From: Paenibacillus alba
Lineage (GTDB): Bacteria; Bacillota; Bacilli; Paenibacillales; NBRC-103111
Direction: 5' to 3'
DNA: 64,000 nucleotides
NCBI RefSeq assembly: GCF_013204855.1
Contig: NZ_JABMKZ010000031.1
Location: 1-64,000 of the forward strand
This document shows positions 38,489 through 47,246 of this stretch, in pieces. Under the pieces are notes generated by a model. That model did no database searches. It was given only the letters and a program-made list of their open reading frames with translations, and was not told where the DNA came from. Made by a program: the position numbers and the translations under genes. Positions within the stretch are counted from its first letter, which is position 1; the number at the start of each line of letters is the position of its first letter.

Positions 38489-38647
38489 AAAAAAGCCCGC
38501 TTTCAGAACCGAGAAGGTTGGATGAAAATGAGGGCAGGAGGAACGGAGTGTAGCAAGCTACATGAGTACCGCAGTGCCCCATTTTCATTCAAGATTCGAT
38601 GCCGAATAAGCTTCAAGTTCAACTTCGTTATCAAAGTGGGCTTTTTT
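38489..38647. repeat. Nested stem-loop element between ftsX and the M23 gene
   Basis: Three nested inverted repeats: AAAAAAGCCCGCTTT (38489-38503) with AAAGTGGGCTTTTTT (38633-38647); GATGAAAATGAGGGCA (38521-38536) with TGCCCCATTTTCATTC (38575-38590); and the central TGTAGCAAGCTACA (38549-38562). The two inner ones share one centre. On the minus strand the outer arm ends in TTTTTTAACTTTT, so it may terminate ftsEX transcripts. The size and nesting exceed an ordinary terminator. Confidence 0.7.
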
Positions 38648-38657
38648 AGCCACCTAG

Positions 38658-39575
38658 TTAAACGCGGAGGAATTTGCGGACGGAGATTAGGGAACCCCAG
38701 ATGCCAATTACCATTCCAATACCTAATAACAAAACCACCATCGTAGGCGCAATTTTGCTAAAAGGCGTTAACTGAATCATAAGCAGATTCAAATTCAATG
38801 AGCTTGTGTTGAGCAGCTCCCAATACCCGCCTAAGATAAGCCCAGCAGGAATGACGGAACCGATAAATCCAAGTAATGCACCTTCTATAAAGAACGGCCA
38901 ACGAATAAAGGAATTCGTTGCCCCCACCATTTTCATAATCGAAATTTCTTTGCGTCTAGCTAAAATAGTGATTTTAATCGTGTTGGCGATCAAGAAAACA
39001 GCCGTAAACGATAATAAAATAACGATTCCAAATCCTATCCAACGTACGATCTGTGTCACCTTAAATAAGGCTTCAACCGTTCCTTTGCCATAATTCACTT
39101 TGTAAATAGGCTTCGGGTCCTTGCCGATATTCAGCGCGCTGATCTGATCTGCTACCGCGGCTACATTCCTCGGGTCATCTACTTCTATCGTGAAAGCATC
39201 GTTCAGCGGATTGTTGTCCCCCTCGAATCCATCCAGCAGCGCCTTGCCGCTTTCCCCAAGCTTCTGGCGCAAATAGACTAACCCTTCTTCTTTGGAGACG
39301 AATTTTATGCTTTTGACCTCATGAATCCCTTGAATCTGCGATTTTAGCGTATCGATTTGCTCTTGCGAAGTGTTGACTTCGAGATAAACATTAATTTCTA
39401 CTTGGTCTTCGATCTGAGCCGCAATATCATTCACATTCAGTGTGATGAGCACGAAAATACCCAGAATCAATAAGGAGATGGCAATAGAGCTGATCGAAGC
39501 GAAGGTCATCCAACCGTTCCGAACAACATTTTTGGTACCTTCCCTTAAGTGACGTGCGACTGTACTAATCTTCAT
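38658..39575 (-). CDS. ftsX: Cell division permease-like protein FtsX
   Basis: A 306-residue membrane protein with four helices and an extracytoplasmic loop after the first (VEINVYLEVNTSQEQIDTLK). The N-terminus RHLREGTKNVVRNGWMTFAS and the MKMVGATNSFIRWPFFIEG block are diagnostic. With FtsE it forms the complex that activates wall hydrolases. The ATG at 39575 lies inside the last codons of ftsE (11-bp overlap) behind a GGGGGGAA site. Confidence 0.96.
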   Translation of the reverse strand: MKISTVARHLREGTKNVVRNGWMTFASISSIAISLLILGIFVLITLNVNDIAAQIEDQVEINVYLEVNTSQEQIDTLKSQIQGIHEVKSIKFVSKEEGLVYLRQKLGESGKALLDGFEGDNNPLNDAFTIEVDDPRNVAAVADQISALNIGKDPKPIYKVNYGKGTVEALFKVTQIVRWIGFGIVILLSFTAVFLIANTIKITILARRKEISIMKMVGATNSFIRWPFFIEGALLGFIGSVIPAGLILGGYWELLNTSSLNLNLLMIQLTPFSKIAPTMVVLLLGIGMVIGIWGSLISVRKFLRV

Positions 39576-40251
39576 AGCCGTATTCCCCCCGCAACTGGTC
39601 ACGAGCAATAAGGCCACTCTCGATTGCAATCACTCGCTTGCGCATCGTGTTCACGATTTCTTTGTTATGCGTAGCCATGACAATGGTCGTGCCGCGGAAA
39701 TTAATTTCTTCCATCAGCTTCATAATGCCCCATGAGGTTTCGGGGTCGAGATTGCCTGTCGGTTCATCGGCGATGATGACAGAAGGGTTGTTGATTATTG
39801 CCCGGGCAATGGCTACACGCTGCTGTTCGCCTCCAGAAAGCTGTGAGGGCAGCGAATTCGCCTTGTCCTTCAGCTTTACGAGCTCAAGCACTTCCATTGT
39901 GCGCTTCTTGATTTGTTTCTTCGGCGCTTCAATGACTTCCATTGCAAAAGCTACATTATCAAAAATAGTCAATTTCGGCAGCAAGCGGTAATCCTGAAAA
40001 ATAACGCCGATATTGCGGCGCAGATAAGGAATCTTTCGCTGCTTCAGTTTTTCTAAGTTAAATCCATTCACAAAAATTTGGCCTTTGGTCGGCCGTTCTT
40101 CTCTATACATCAACTTCATAAATGTCGATTTACCTGCGCCGGAAGGTCCAACAACATAAACGAACTCGTTGCGGTCCACTTTTACACTAATCCCTCGCAA
40201 TGCATGAGTGCCGTTGGAGTACGTTTTCCATACGTCCTGCATTTCGATCAC
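39565..40251 (-). CDS. ftsE: Cell division ATP-binding protein FtsE
   Basis: A 228-residue ABC ATPase. Walker [10 protein letters not shown], signature LSGGEQQR and Walker [10 protein letters not shown] are intact. The N-terminus [20 protein letters not shown] is typical of FtsE. It powers FtsX to switch on a peptidoglycan hydrolase during elongation or sporulation; the M23 peptidase gene just downstream is the likely target. Confidence 0.97.
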   Translation of the reverse strand: MIEMQDVWKTYSNGTHALRGISVKVDRNEFVYVVGPSGAGKSTFMKLMYREERPTKGQIFVNGFNLEKLKQRKIPYLRRNIGVIFQDYRLLPKLTIFDNVAFAMEVIEAPKKQIKKRTMEVLELVKLKDKANSLPSQLSGGEQQRVAIARAIINNPSVIIADEPTGNLDPETSWGIMKLMEEINFRGTTIVMATHNKEIVNTMRKRVIAIESGLIARDQLRGEYGYED

Positions 40252-40421
40252 AATATCACATCCTAATTAGTTAGATAGCCTTTATCCATTCGACACAAAA
40301 GCGGATAATCCTCCTAAAATCGTTTCGAATTTTATGGTGAATACCGTCATTATATCATTTTCTTGTAGATATAGAGAAATCCAGCGCCAGTCATTTCAAG
40401 CACTAAAACCATACTATACGC

Positions 40422-40445
40422 AAAAACCGCCCTGTATAGGACGGT
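40422..40445 (-). terminator. Terminator of the LacI-type gene
   Basis: Minus strand: ACCGTCCT pairs with AGGGCGGT around TATAC, followed by TTTTTG, 9 bp past the stop. Confidence 0.75.
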
Positions 40446-40453
40446 CCTGTTCG

Positions 40454-41479
40454 TTATTTGGGTGCATTTTTGGGTGCTGCCACACTGGCACGGATAAGAA
40501 GTTCGGTAGGAAGTACCAATTGCTTGGTAACTTGGCGCCCTTCCAGCATATCAATGATCATCTGGGCAGATTGATAACCGATTTCGTAGGGGTTTTGGCT
40601 AACCGTCGTTAACGTAGGAGAACAAAACGCGGAAATGCTAATGTTGTCGAACCCGGCAACAGAGACGTCGCCAGGAATATCAAGCCCAAGCCCGCGGAGC
40701 GCTTGCATCGTCCCCAGAGCCATAATATCGCTGGCGCAAAAAATAGCGGTTACGTCCGGATGCTGGGACATCAGCCTATAGGTAGCATCACGTGCTCCCT
40801 CATCCGAGAACCCTCCATCGAGCACCAAATCCGGCTCAAAAGCGATACCTGCTTGCTTCAGTGCTTGCTTGTAGCCATCCAAACGCTTTATGCTGACATC
40901 CGCTTGCTCATGTCCATTCACGAGCGCCACCTTTGTATGCCCTTGTTCAATCAAGAACTGTGTCATGCGAGACGCGCCTTGAACATTATCCGAGGTCACA
41001 TAGCCAACGTTGCTGTTCTTGAAAGGAATGTCGATCAGTACGCAGGGCAGGCTGGAAGTGACAATTTCTTTCAAATAAGGGTCATCCAGCCGAATGCCCA
41101 TAATAATAACACCATCTACCCCGCGTTCCTGACAGAGCGCTTTGTAGGACTTTGCCGCTTGCTTCTGCGGAGTCGTACTGAATAAAATAAGATCGTAATT
41201 CAGCTCGCCAGCCCGATCATTCATGCCACAAAGAATTTCAAACGCTATGCTGTCCTTGGAGCTGCTGCGGGTAATGCCGGAAAGCAGAAGTCCGAGTGTC
41301 TGGGTTTTCTTCGAGATTAGGCTGCGCGCTGCCATATTAGGACTATAACCAAGCTCATTAGCAATAAGCTGAATCTTTTTCCGGGTATTATCATTCACAT
41401 CATCGTATCCGTTAAGCGCTCGAGATACCGTCGTGACGGACACGCCTGCTTCTCTGGCAATATCTTTAATTGTAATCAT
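40454..41479 (-). CDS. LacI family transcriptional regulator
   Basis: A 341-residue regulator. Residues 1-50 are the LacI helix-turn-helix and hinge (TIKDIAREAGVSVTTVSRAL; MAARSLISKKTQTLG). The rest is a periplasmic-binding-protein-like sugar sensor (GVDGVIIMGIRLDD; FDNISISAFCSPTLTTV). GAGGAG precedes the ATG. It is divergent from a glucosidase-sugar transporter operon and is the likely repressor of both; a 16-bp palindrome in its own leader suggests autoregulation. The inducer is probably an oligosaccharide handled by the operon. Confidence 0.93.
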   Translation of the reverse strand: MITIKDIAREAGVSVTTVSRALNGYDDVNDNTRKKIQLIANELGYSPNMAARSLISKKTQTLGLLLSGITRSSSKDSIAFEILCGMNDRAGELNYDLILFSTTPQKQAAKSYKALCQERGVDGVIIMGIRLDDPYLKEIVTSSLPCVLIDIPFKNSNVGYVTSDNVQGASRMTQFLIEQGHTKVALVNGHEQADVSIKRLDGYKQALKQAGIAFEPDLVLDGGFSDEGARDATYRLMSQHPDVTAIFCASDIMALGTMQALRGLGLDIPGDVSVAGFDNISISAFCSPTLTTVSQNPYEIGYQSAQMIIDMLEGRQVTKQLVLPTELLIRASVAAPKNAPK

Positions 41480-41500
41480 TCGTAGCGTGCTCGCTCCTCA

Positions 41501-41516
41501 TCCAAAACGTTTTGGA
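41501..41516. promoter_or_regulatory. LacI-type operator 1
   Basis: Perfect palindrome TCCAAAACGTTTTGGA with the central CG typical of LacI-family operators, in the leader of the regulator gene about 25 bp downstream of its predicted start site. Confidence 0.75.
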
Positions 41517-41546
41517 GTGTATTTTGCGGATTTTTATATAATTTCT

Positions 41547-41575
41547 ATATTAATATATTCCCCCTTTAGTTTCAA
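41547..41575 (-). promoter_or_regulatory. Promoter of the LacI-type gene
   Basis: Minus strand: -35 TTGAAA (41570-41575), 17-bp spacer, -10 TAATAT (41547-41552). Confidence 0.6.
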
Positions 41576-41622
41576 TCTTATTTATCTAAATATGAAAACG
41601 CTTAAAAAATGTATAAAAGGGA

Positions 41623-41651
41623 TTGAAAATGGTTACAGCGTTATGTATAAT
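41623..41651 (+). promoter_or_regulatory. Promoter of the glucosidase/sugar transporter operon
   Basis: -35 TTGAAA (41623-41628), 17-bp spacer and consensus -10 TATAAT (41646-41651). The operator at 41667-41680 starts about 9 bp after the expected start site. Confidence 0.78.
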
Positions 41652-41666
41652 CAAAAATGTAGTTTA

Positions 41667-41680
41667 CCAAAACGTTTCGG
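41667..41680. promoter_or_regulatory. LacI-type operator 2
   Basis: CCAAAACGTTTCGG, a one-mismatch version of the same palindrome, placed where bound repressor would block the rightward promoter. Confidence 0.72.
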
Positions 41681-41774
41681 AAAACATTCAACGGTTTATT
41701 TTTGAAAATTGGAAAAGAAAATTTATCAGGCTTATCCCCTGTTGATTTTAATTTCCATTTCTTTTTAATTGTAC

Positions 41775-41788
41775 CCGAAACGTTTCGG
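41775..41788. promoter_or_regulatory. LacI-type operator 3
   Basis: Perfect palindrome CCGAAACGTTTCGG in the leader of the glucosidase gene. The 108-bp spacing from operator 2 would allow looping; CcpA could also be a candidate binder for some of these sites. Confidence 0.72.
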
Positions 41789-41842
41789 AACGCATAAAAC
41801 TTGCAAATTCATCAAGAATAACAGAGAAAAGGGGTGGCCCGA

Positions 41843-43945
41843 ATGGATTACCGCGTCATCAAAGAGAATGATCTCTTCCTCATGACCGATAAAACCGGCG
41901 ATATTCCAGCTGGGAATGCTGCAGGACACGGTTTATATACGAAGGATACCCGCTTTTTAAGTGGGATGGAGATTCGTATTAACGGCATGACGCCGATTCT
42001 GCTTAGTTCTTCCGCAGGAACGAACTATATCGCCACCATTCGTATGACTAATCCTCATATGGAATCGGATGGGCAGTTGATTCTTTGGAGAGAATCCATC
42101 GAACTGGAAAGGCAACGTTTTATTTATGAAGGCGCTTTATACGAAACGATTGCCTTCACGAATTTTTATCCTAAACCGGTCGCTTTCGACTTTACGGCTC
42201 GCTTCGAAAGCGACTTCGCTGACATGTTCGTCGTTCGCGGCTTCCAGAACGGAACATTCGGTGAACTGCTTCCGGACATTCAGGAACATCAGAAGCTGGT
42301 CAAGCGCTACAAAGGGACAGACGGTATCGAGCGTCAAACCCATATCGGCTGGGATCGCAAAGAAACAACGGTTCAGGAAGACAGCACAGTAGCGTTCACT
42401 TTTGAGCTGGCTCCCAAAGAGCGGCAGTCCGTGACCTTCTTCATCGCTCCTTATATCGATGGCCAAGGACCTGAACAAGTACCTGCCGAGCAGGCAATTA
42501 AACAGCTGAAAGCTTCTTACCAAGAATGGGATACGAATACCACTTCCGTAGAAAGCAATCTTCCGCTGTTCAATCATCTGTACGATCGCGGATTGCAGGA
42601 TTTGCGCGTGCTCCTGACCGACCTCGGGCATGGACAATTCCCCGTTGCCGGACTGCCTTGGTATGCCGTTCCTTTTGGCCGGGACAGCTTAATCGCCGCG
42701 CTGCAGATGCTTTCTGCCGAGCCGAATGTGGCCAAAGGCACCTTGCTAACCCTTGCCTCTTATCAAGGCACCAAACATGATGTTTGGCGTGATGAAGAGC
42801 CTGGCAAAATCATGCACGAAATCCGCTATGGCGAGCTGGCGCTAACGAATCAGGTGCCGTTCACGCCTTACTACGGAACCATTGATGCGACGCCTTTGTT
42901 CCTGCTCCTTGCAGCAGAATATGTGCAATGGACTGGTGATACGGCACTGATCGAGCAGTTGATGCCGAACATCGAGCAAGCCCTGAACTGGATTGACGTG
43001 CATGGCGATGCAGATGGTGACCGTTTTGTGGAATACTACCAGAAATCATCCAAAGGGATCGCCAACCAAGGCTGGAAAGATTCCGGCGATTCCGTCGTAC
43101 ACAGCAATGGCGATTATGCCAAAGCGCCGATTGCGCTCGCTGAAGTGCAAGGATACGTTTATCACGCCAAAGTGAAACTGGCGCCGATCCTTCGCCAGCT
43201 TGGCAAAGAAGCGATGGCGCAGGAGCTGGAAAGCTCCGCAGAAGAGCTTCGCCAACGCTTTGAAGCGAGCTTCTGGATGGAAGAAGAAGGCTTCTACGCG
43301 ATTGCGCTGGACGCTGACAAGAAGCAAGTTCAATCCGTGACGACTAACCCGGGTCATGTTCTTATGTCCGGCATGCTGCAGCCGGATCGCGCCGCAGCCG
43401 TGGTACGAAGACTGGTCGCTCCTGACATGTTCAGCGGCTATGGCATTCGCACGATGAGTACGGAATCAGCTGGCTACAATCCGATGAGCTATCATGACGG
43501 CAGCATTTGGCCGCACGACAATTCACTTGTACTTCTCGGCATGAGCCGCTGCGGCTACAAGGCAGAAACCATGCAAGTCATCGAAGGCTTGATGAAGGCT
43601 GCCGAAAGTTTCGAATACCATAGACTGCCTGAATTATATTGCGGATACGACGAATCTATCGGCGAGCCTGTGCCTTATCCAGTCGCTTGCTCTCCGCAAG
43701 CTTGGGCAGCCGGCACTCCGCTCGTATTTTTACAAACGATGCTCGGTATTGAGCCCGACACGCTGGGCGGTACCATCCGTTTGAATCCTGTACTTCCATC
43801 TGGCATGACGGACCTTACCGTCCGCAATATGACAGTGGCGCAAGGCAAATTGTGTCTGTCTGTTCAGCTCAACCCGCAGACGAAGACTCCGGTAGTCCAT
43901 GTATTGAATAATACAACAGGGCTTCAAGTGATTCACCATTCATAA
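41843..43945 (+). CDS. Amylo-alpha-1,6-glucosidase/glycogen-debranching-type enzyme
   Basis: A 700-residue cytoplasmic enzyme. The N-terminal domain (GLYTKDTRFLSGMEIRING) is the GDE_N-type beta sandwich; the C-terminal (alpha/alpha)6 barrel has GLPWYAVPFGRDSLIAALQ and NPMSYHDGSIWPHDNSLVLLG, which bear acidic catalytic residues of this group. The ATG at 41843 follows AGGGGTGG better than the GTG at 41834. No signal peptide. It is the first gene of a unit with a sugar ABC transporter, so it likely hydrolyses the imported oligosaccharide. Substrate not proven. Confidence 0.88.
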   Translation: MDYRVIKENDLFLMTDKTGDIPAGNAAGHGLYTKDTRFLSGMEIRINGMTPILLSSSAGTNYIATIRMTNPHMESDGQLILWRESIELERQRFIYEGALYETIAFTNFYPKPVAFDFTARFESDFADMFVVRGFQNGTFGELLPDIQEHQKLVKRYKGTDGIERQTHIGWDRKETTVQEDSTVAFTFELAPKERQSVTFFIAPYIDGQGPEQVPAEQAIKQLKASYQEWDTNTTSVESNLPLFNHLYDRGLQDLRVLLTDLGHGQFPVAGLPWYAVPFGRDSLIAALQMLSAEPNVAKGTLLTLASYQGTKHDVWRDEEPGKIMHEIRYGELALTNQVPFTPYYGTIDATPLFLLLAAEYVQWTGDTALIEQLMPNIEQALNWIDVHGDADGDRFVEYYQKSSKGIANQGWKDSGDSVVHSNGDYAKAPIALAEVQGYVYHAKVKLAPILRQLGKEAMAQELESSAEELRQRFEASFWMEEEGFYAIALDADKKQVQSVTTNPGHVLMSGMLQPDRAAAVVRRLVAPDMFSGYGIRTMSTESAGYNPMSYHDGSIWPHDNSLVLLGMSRCGYKAETMQVIEGLMKAAESFEYHRLPELYCGYDESIGEPVPYPVACSPQAWAAGTPLVFLQTMLGIEPDTLGGTIRLNPVLPSGMTDLTVRNMTVAQGKLCLSVQLNPQTKTPVVHVLNNTTGLQVIHHS

Positions 43946-43977
43946 ATAGCTGTTTATAAAAAGGGAGGCATTTACTC

Positions 43978-45270
43978 ATGAAAAAATGGCTTACTGGCAT
44001 TTCACTCGCTGCTGTATCATCCATGATCGTTATTTCCGGCTGCGGCAGCCAAACGAACAACGCATCTCCATCCCCTGCTGCGACTTCCGCTGGGACAGCA
44101 GAACCTGTCACCATCACTTTGAATGGTTGGGGCTCCAGCCCGGAAGAAACAGCCTTGTTTCAACAAGTTTTGAAAGATTTCCAAGCCAAACATCCGAACA
44201 TTACCGTTAAATTTGACGTTATCGCGGATCAATACATGGACGTGATCAAAACACGTTTAGTCGGTGGCGAAGGCGCTGATGTCTTCTTCCTGGATGCTTT
44301 TGAAGCTCCTGGCCTCATTGCCAAAAACGTGCTTGAACCGCTTGATAGCTATGTCAAACCTGAATTTGACGTGGCTGATTTCGAAGAGCCGCTTGTGAAT
44401 GCCTTCAAAGGGAAAGACAACAAAAGCTATGGCTTCCCGAAAGATACCTCTACACTAGCGCTTTTCTATAACAAAAAGGATTTTGCAGACGCAGGCATCA
44501 CGAAGGTTCCTACCACTTGGGAAGAGCTTCAAGATGCAGCTAAAAAGCTTACAAAAGCAGACGGCGGCAAAGTATCCCGCTTCGGATTCGGCGCGGCGCC
44601 TGAGCTGGCTCGTCAAATGTTCATGATCCAGGCCGCTGGCGGTAAAATATCCGACGATAATGGCAATGCGGCTTACGCTTCTCCTGAAGCTCTAAAAGGG
44701 CTGCAGCCTGTTGTCGATATGCATTTGAAAGATAAATCCGCAGGCGAGCCCAAAGATTTGGGCGCTGGCTGGGGCGGCGAAATGTTCGGACAGCACAAAG
44801 CGTCCATGGTTATTGAAGGAAACTGGGCAATTCCATACCTGCAAACGACATTCAAAGATCTTGACTTCGGTACAGCTGAAGTCCCTACCATTTTCGGCAA
44901 AAAAGCGACAATGGCTTACACCGTTGCTTATGTCATGAACAAAAGCTCGAAACACAAACAAGAGGCTTGGGAACTTATTTCCTACCTCACTGGCAAAGAA
45001 GGCATGAAAACTTGGACTAGCAAAGGCTTAGCGCTGCCTGCACGTAAATCCGTATCGAAAGAACTCGGATTCGACAAAGACCCGCTTCGCGCTGCTTTAG
45101 TAGCCGGCAACTCCTACTCCATTCCTTGGCAAGCCAAAGAAACATTGCCAACTATCATGAACAACTTCAACAATCAGTTTATTTCCGCTTATCAAGGTAA
45201 AGTAACCTTGGAAGAAGCACTCAAGAAAGCGCAAGATACTGCCAATAAGGAAATTGCTGCTGCGAAATAA
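43978..45270 (+). CDS. Sugar ABC transporter substrate-binding lipoprotein
   Basis: A 430-residue family 1 extracellular binding protein. The signal peptide ends in the lipobox ISGC, followed by a Ser/Ala/Thr-rich linker. Typical blocks are ITLNGWGSSPEETALFQQVL, GEGADVFFLDAFEAPGL and FYNKKDFADAGITKVPTTWE, of the maltose/multiple-sugar type. AGGGAGGC precedes the ATG. It delivers sugar to the two permeases encoded next. No ATPase gene is present; a shared MsmX-type ATPase encoded elsewhere is likely. Confidence 0.93.
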   Translation: MKKWLTGISLAAVSSMIVISGCGSQTNNASPSPAATSAGTAEPVTITLNGWGSSPEETALFQQVLKDFQAKHPNITVKFDVIADQYMDVIKTRLVGGEGADVFFLDAFEAPGLIAKNVLEPLDSYVKPEFDVADFEEPLVNAFKGKDNKSYGFPKDTSTLALFYNKKDFADAGITKVPTTWEELQDAAKKLTKADGGKVSRFGFGAAPELARQMFMIQAAGGKISDDNGNAAYASPEALKGLQPVVDMHLKDKSAGEPKDLGAGWGGEMFGQHKASMVIEGNWAIPYLQTTFKDLDFGTAEVPTIFGKKATMAYTVAYVMNKSSKHKQEAWELISYLTGKEGMKTWTSKGLALPARKSVSKELGFDKDPLRAALVAGNSYSIPWQAKETLPTIMNNFNNQFISAYQGKVTLEEALKKAQDTANKEIAAAK

Positions 45271-45289
45271 TTAAATAAAGCATAGTAAC

Positions 45290-45319
45290 CGTAAAAGAGG
45301 AGAGCCTTCCTCTTTTACG
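45290..45319 (+). other. Intercistronic hairpin after the binding-protein gene
   Basis: Perfect 12-bp stem, CGTAAAAGAGGA with TCCTCTTTTACG, around 6 nt. Such hairpins often protect binding-protein mRNA so that it is made in excess of the permeases. A weak T-run (ATTTTA) allows partial termination. Confidence 0.75.
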
Positions 45320-45347
45320 TATTTTACAGGAAAGGGGGAGCTTTATA

Positions 45348-46247
45348 ATGAAACGACGCTGGAACCGCCGCAAATGGCGGGATGTGATTTCGGGATATTT
45401 GTTCGTTTCTCCGTCTCTGCTTATACTTGGCGCCTTCTTCTTGCTGCCTATTCTGTATGCCGTGTTCCTCTCTCTACATAAGGTGGAACTGCTAGGCGGC
45501 GTCAGTTACAAATTCATCGGACTTCGCAACTTTGCTCGTATCGCAGATGATGACCGTGCCTGGATAGGACTCCGCAATACCGTTGAATATGCCATTTATG
45601 TCGTTCCGATACAAACCATTGTCGCCATGCTGATGGCTTCGGTACTGAATTCAAAAATTAAGTTCCGCAATTTCTTCCGAGTAGTTTACTTTATGCCGAC
45701 AATCACTTCATCTGCGGTATTAACACTCATTTTCATGTGGCTATATAAATCCGATGGTTTATTAAACGATTTGCTCAACCTCGTAGGTTTGGACAGCTAC
45801 AACTGGCTGGGAGACCCAAGCGTCGCCCTCAAAGGCATTATGATCATGAATATATTTTCCACAGCGCCTCAATTTATGGTTATTTATTTGGCTGCGCTGC
45901 AGGATATTCCCGATACGCTCTATGAAGCAGCTGAACTAGATGGTGCAGGCACCTGGCGCCGATTCATCTCGATTACAGTGCCCATGCTCAAACCTGTGAC
46001 ATTCTTCGTCGTGACGATGGGGTTGATTGGAACCTTCCAGCTTTTCGATCAGGCCTATATCATATCTAACGGCTCAGGCGGCCCTGATAATTCTACGCTG
46101 ACCCTTGTCTTGCTGATTTATCAATATGCCTTCAAGAACTTAGACATGGGCTACGCTTCCGCTTTGGCCTTCATGTTAACCTGTGCCATCATGGTTGTGA
46201 CATTGATTCAGCGCAAGCTGTTCGGTGGCGAAGAGAAATTGAACTAA
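45348..46247 (+). CDS. Sugar ABC transporter permease (MalF/MsmF-like)
   Basis: A 299-residue permease with six helices. The EAA loop EAAELDGAGTWRRFISITVP is intact and would contact the ATPase. The N-terminal part GYLFVSPSLLILGAFFLLPI is typical of MalF-type subunits without the large loop. AAAGGGGGAG precedes the ATG. Pairs with the next gene. Confidence 0.94.
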   Translation: MKRRWNRRKWRDVISGYLFVSPSLLILGAFFLLPILYAVFLSLHKVELLGGVSYKFIGLRNFARIADDDRAWIGLRNTVEYAIYVVPIQTIVAMLMASVLNSKIKFRNFFRVVYFMPTITSSAVLTLIFMWLYKSDGLLNDLLNLVGLDSYNWLGDPSVALKGIMIMNIFSTAPQFMVIYLAALQDIPDTLYEAAELDGAGTWRRFISITVPMLKPVTFFVVTMGLIGTFQLFDQAYIISNGSGGPDNSTLTLVLLIYQYAFKNLDMGYASALAFMLTCAIMVVTLIQRKLFGGEEKLN

Positions 46248-46264
46248 GAGAGGAGAGACCCAAT

Positions 46265-47098
46265 ATGGAAGCAACCAAATCCCGCGCCTTCGCGCGTGTG
46301 TTAACCTATCTCATGCTGGCTTTGTATGCTGTAATCACCATCATTCCGTTCTTGTGGGCGCTCTCCGCTTCGTTCAAGACGCTAGCGGAAATCTCTACAA
46401 CCGGATTATCGTTTATTCCCAAGCATTTCACACTCGATAATTACAAATATATCTTCACAAGCGAGCAAATGTTCCCGCGCTGGTTTCTAAACAGTGTCAT
46501 GGTCGGCATCTCCGTTACCCTGCTCAATTTGCTGCTTAATTCTCTGGCCGGGTATTCCTTAGCCCGCTTCGACTTTCCTGGCAACAAACTTATTTTCTTC
46601 TTTATTTTAACGATTCTGATGGTGCCGGATAAAGTTACGCTCATTCCGCAATATTTGATCATCAAAGACTTAGGATGGCTGAACAGCTACCGCTCTTTGA
46701 TCATTCCAGCCGCGGTGCAAGCGACTTATATTTTCATGATGCGCCAGTTTTTCATCAGCTTCCCTAAAGAATTGGAAGAAGCAGCAGAGATGGATGGCAT
46801 GAGCCGTATCGGCATGTTCTTCCGAGTAGCGCTTCCGCTGGCCGGACCACCGCTCGCTGCTATGGCGATCTTCACCTTCATGGGCTCATGGAATGAATTC
46901 CTGAAACCATTGCTCTTCATGTCAGAGCGCGCTATGTTCACCCTCCCGCTAGGGTTGAATACCTTCAAGGGCCAATACATTTCTTATTGGAACTATATCA
47001 TGGCGGCATCCATGGTCTTCACGCTGCCAGCCTTGCTTGTGTATGTGTTCGGCAACAAGTTCTTCATCAAGGGCATTACCTTTACTGGAACCAAATAA
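46265..47098 (+). CDS. Sugar ABC transporter permease (MalG/MsmG-like)
   Basis: A 277-residue permease of the carbohydrate transport CUT1 type with six helices. The EAA motif EEAAEMDGMSRIGMFFRVAL and the C-terminal FFIKGITFTGTK are characteristic of MalG-type subunits. It is 17 bp after its partner, with AGAGGAGAG upstream, and ends at a terminator. Confidence 0.95.
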   Translation: MEATKSRAFARVLTYLMLALYAVITIIPFLWALSASFKTLAEISTTGLSFIPKHFTLDNYKYIFTSEQMFPRWFLNSVMVGISVTLLNLLLNSLAGYSLARFDFPGNKLIFFFILTILMVPDKVTLIPQYLIIKDLGWLNSYRSLIIPAAVQATYIFMMRQFFISFPKELEEAAEMDGMSRIGMFFRVALPLAGPPLAAMAIFTFMGSWNEFLKPLLFMSERAMFTLPLGLNTFKGQYISYWNYIMAASMVFTLPALLVYVFGNKFFIKGITFTGTK

Positions 47099-47109
47099 TG
47101 CGAAACACG

Positions 47110-47146
47110 AAACCGTCGAAGCTTCTTTTCGGCGGTTATTTTTTAT
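47110..47146 (+). terminator. Terminator of the sugar transporter operon
   Basis: AACCGTCGAA pairs with TTCGGCGGTT (one G-U) and is followed by ATTTTTTAT. Confidence 0.85.
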
Positions 47147-47246
47147 AGAGCTTGAGCAGAAGCAGCAAGTACTAAAATCTCTTGATGAACGATACATATG
47201 GTAGTACAGGCCCGCGATTAATTCACAAGTAAAGGAGCCGCTGTAC

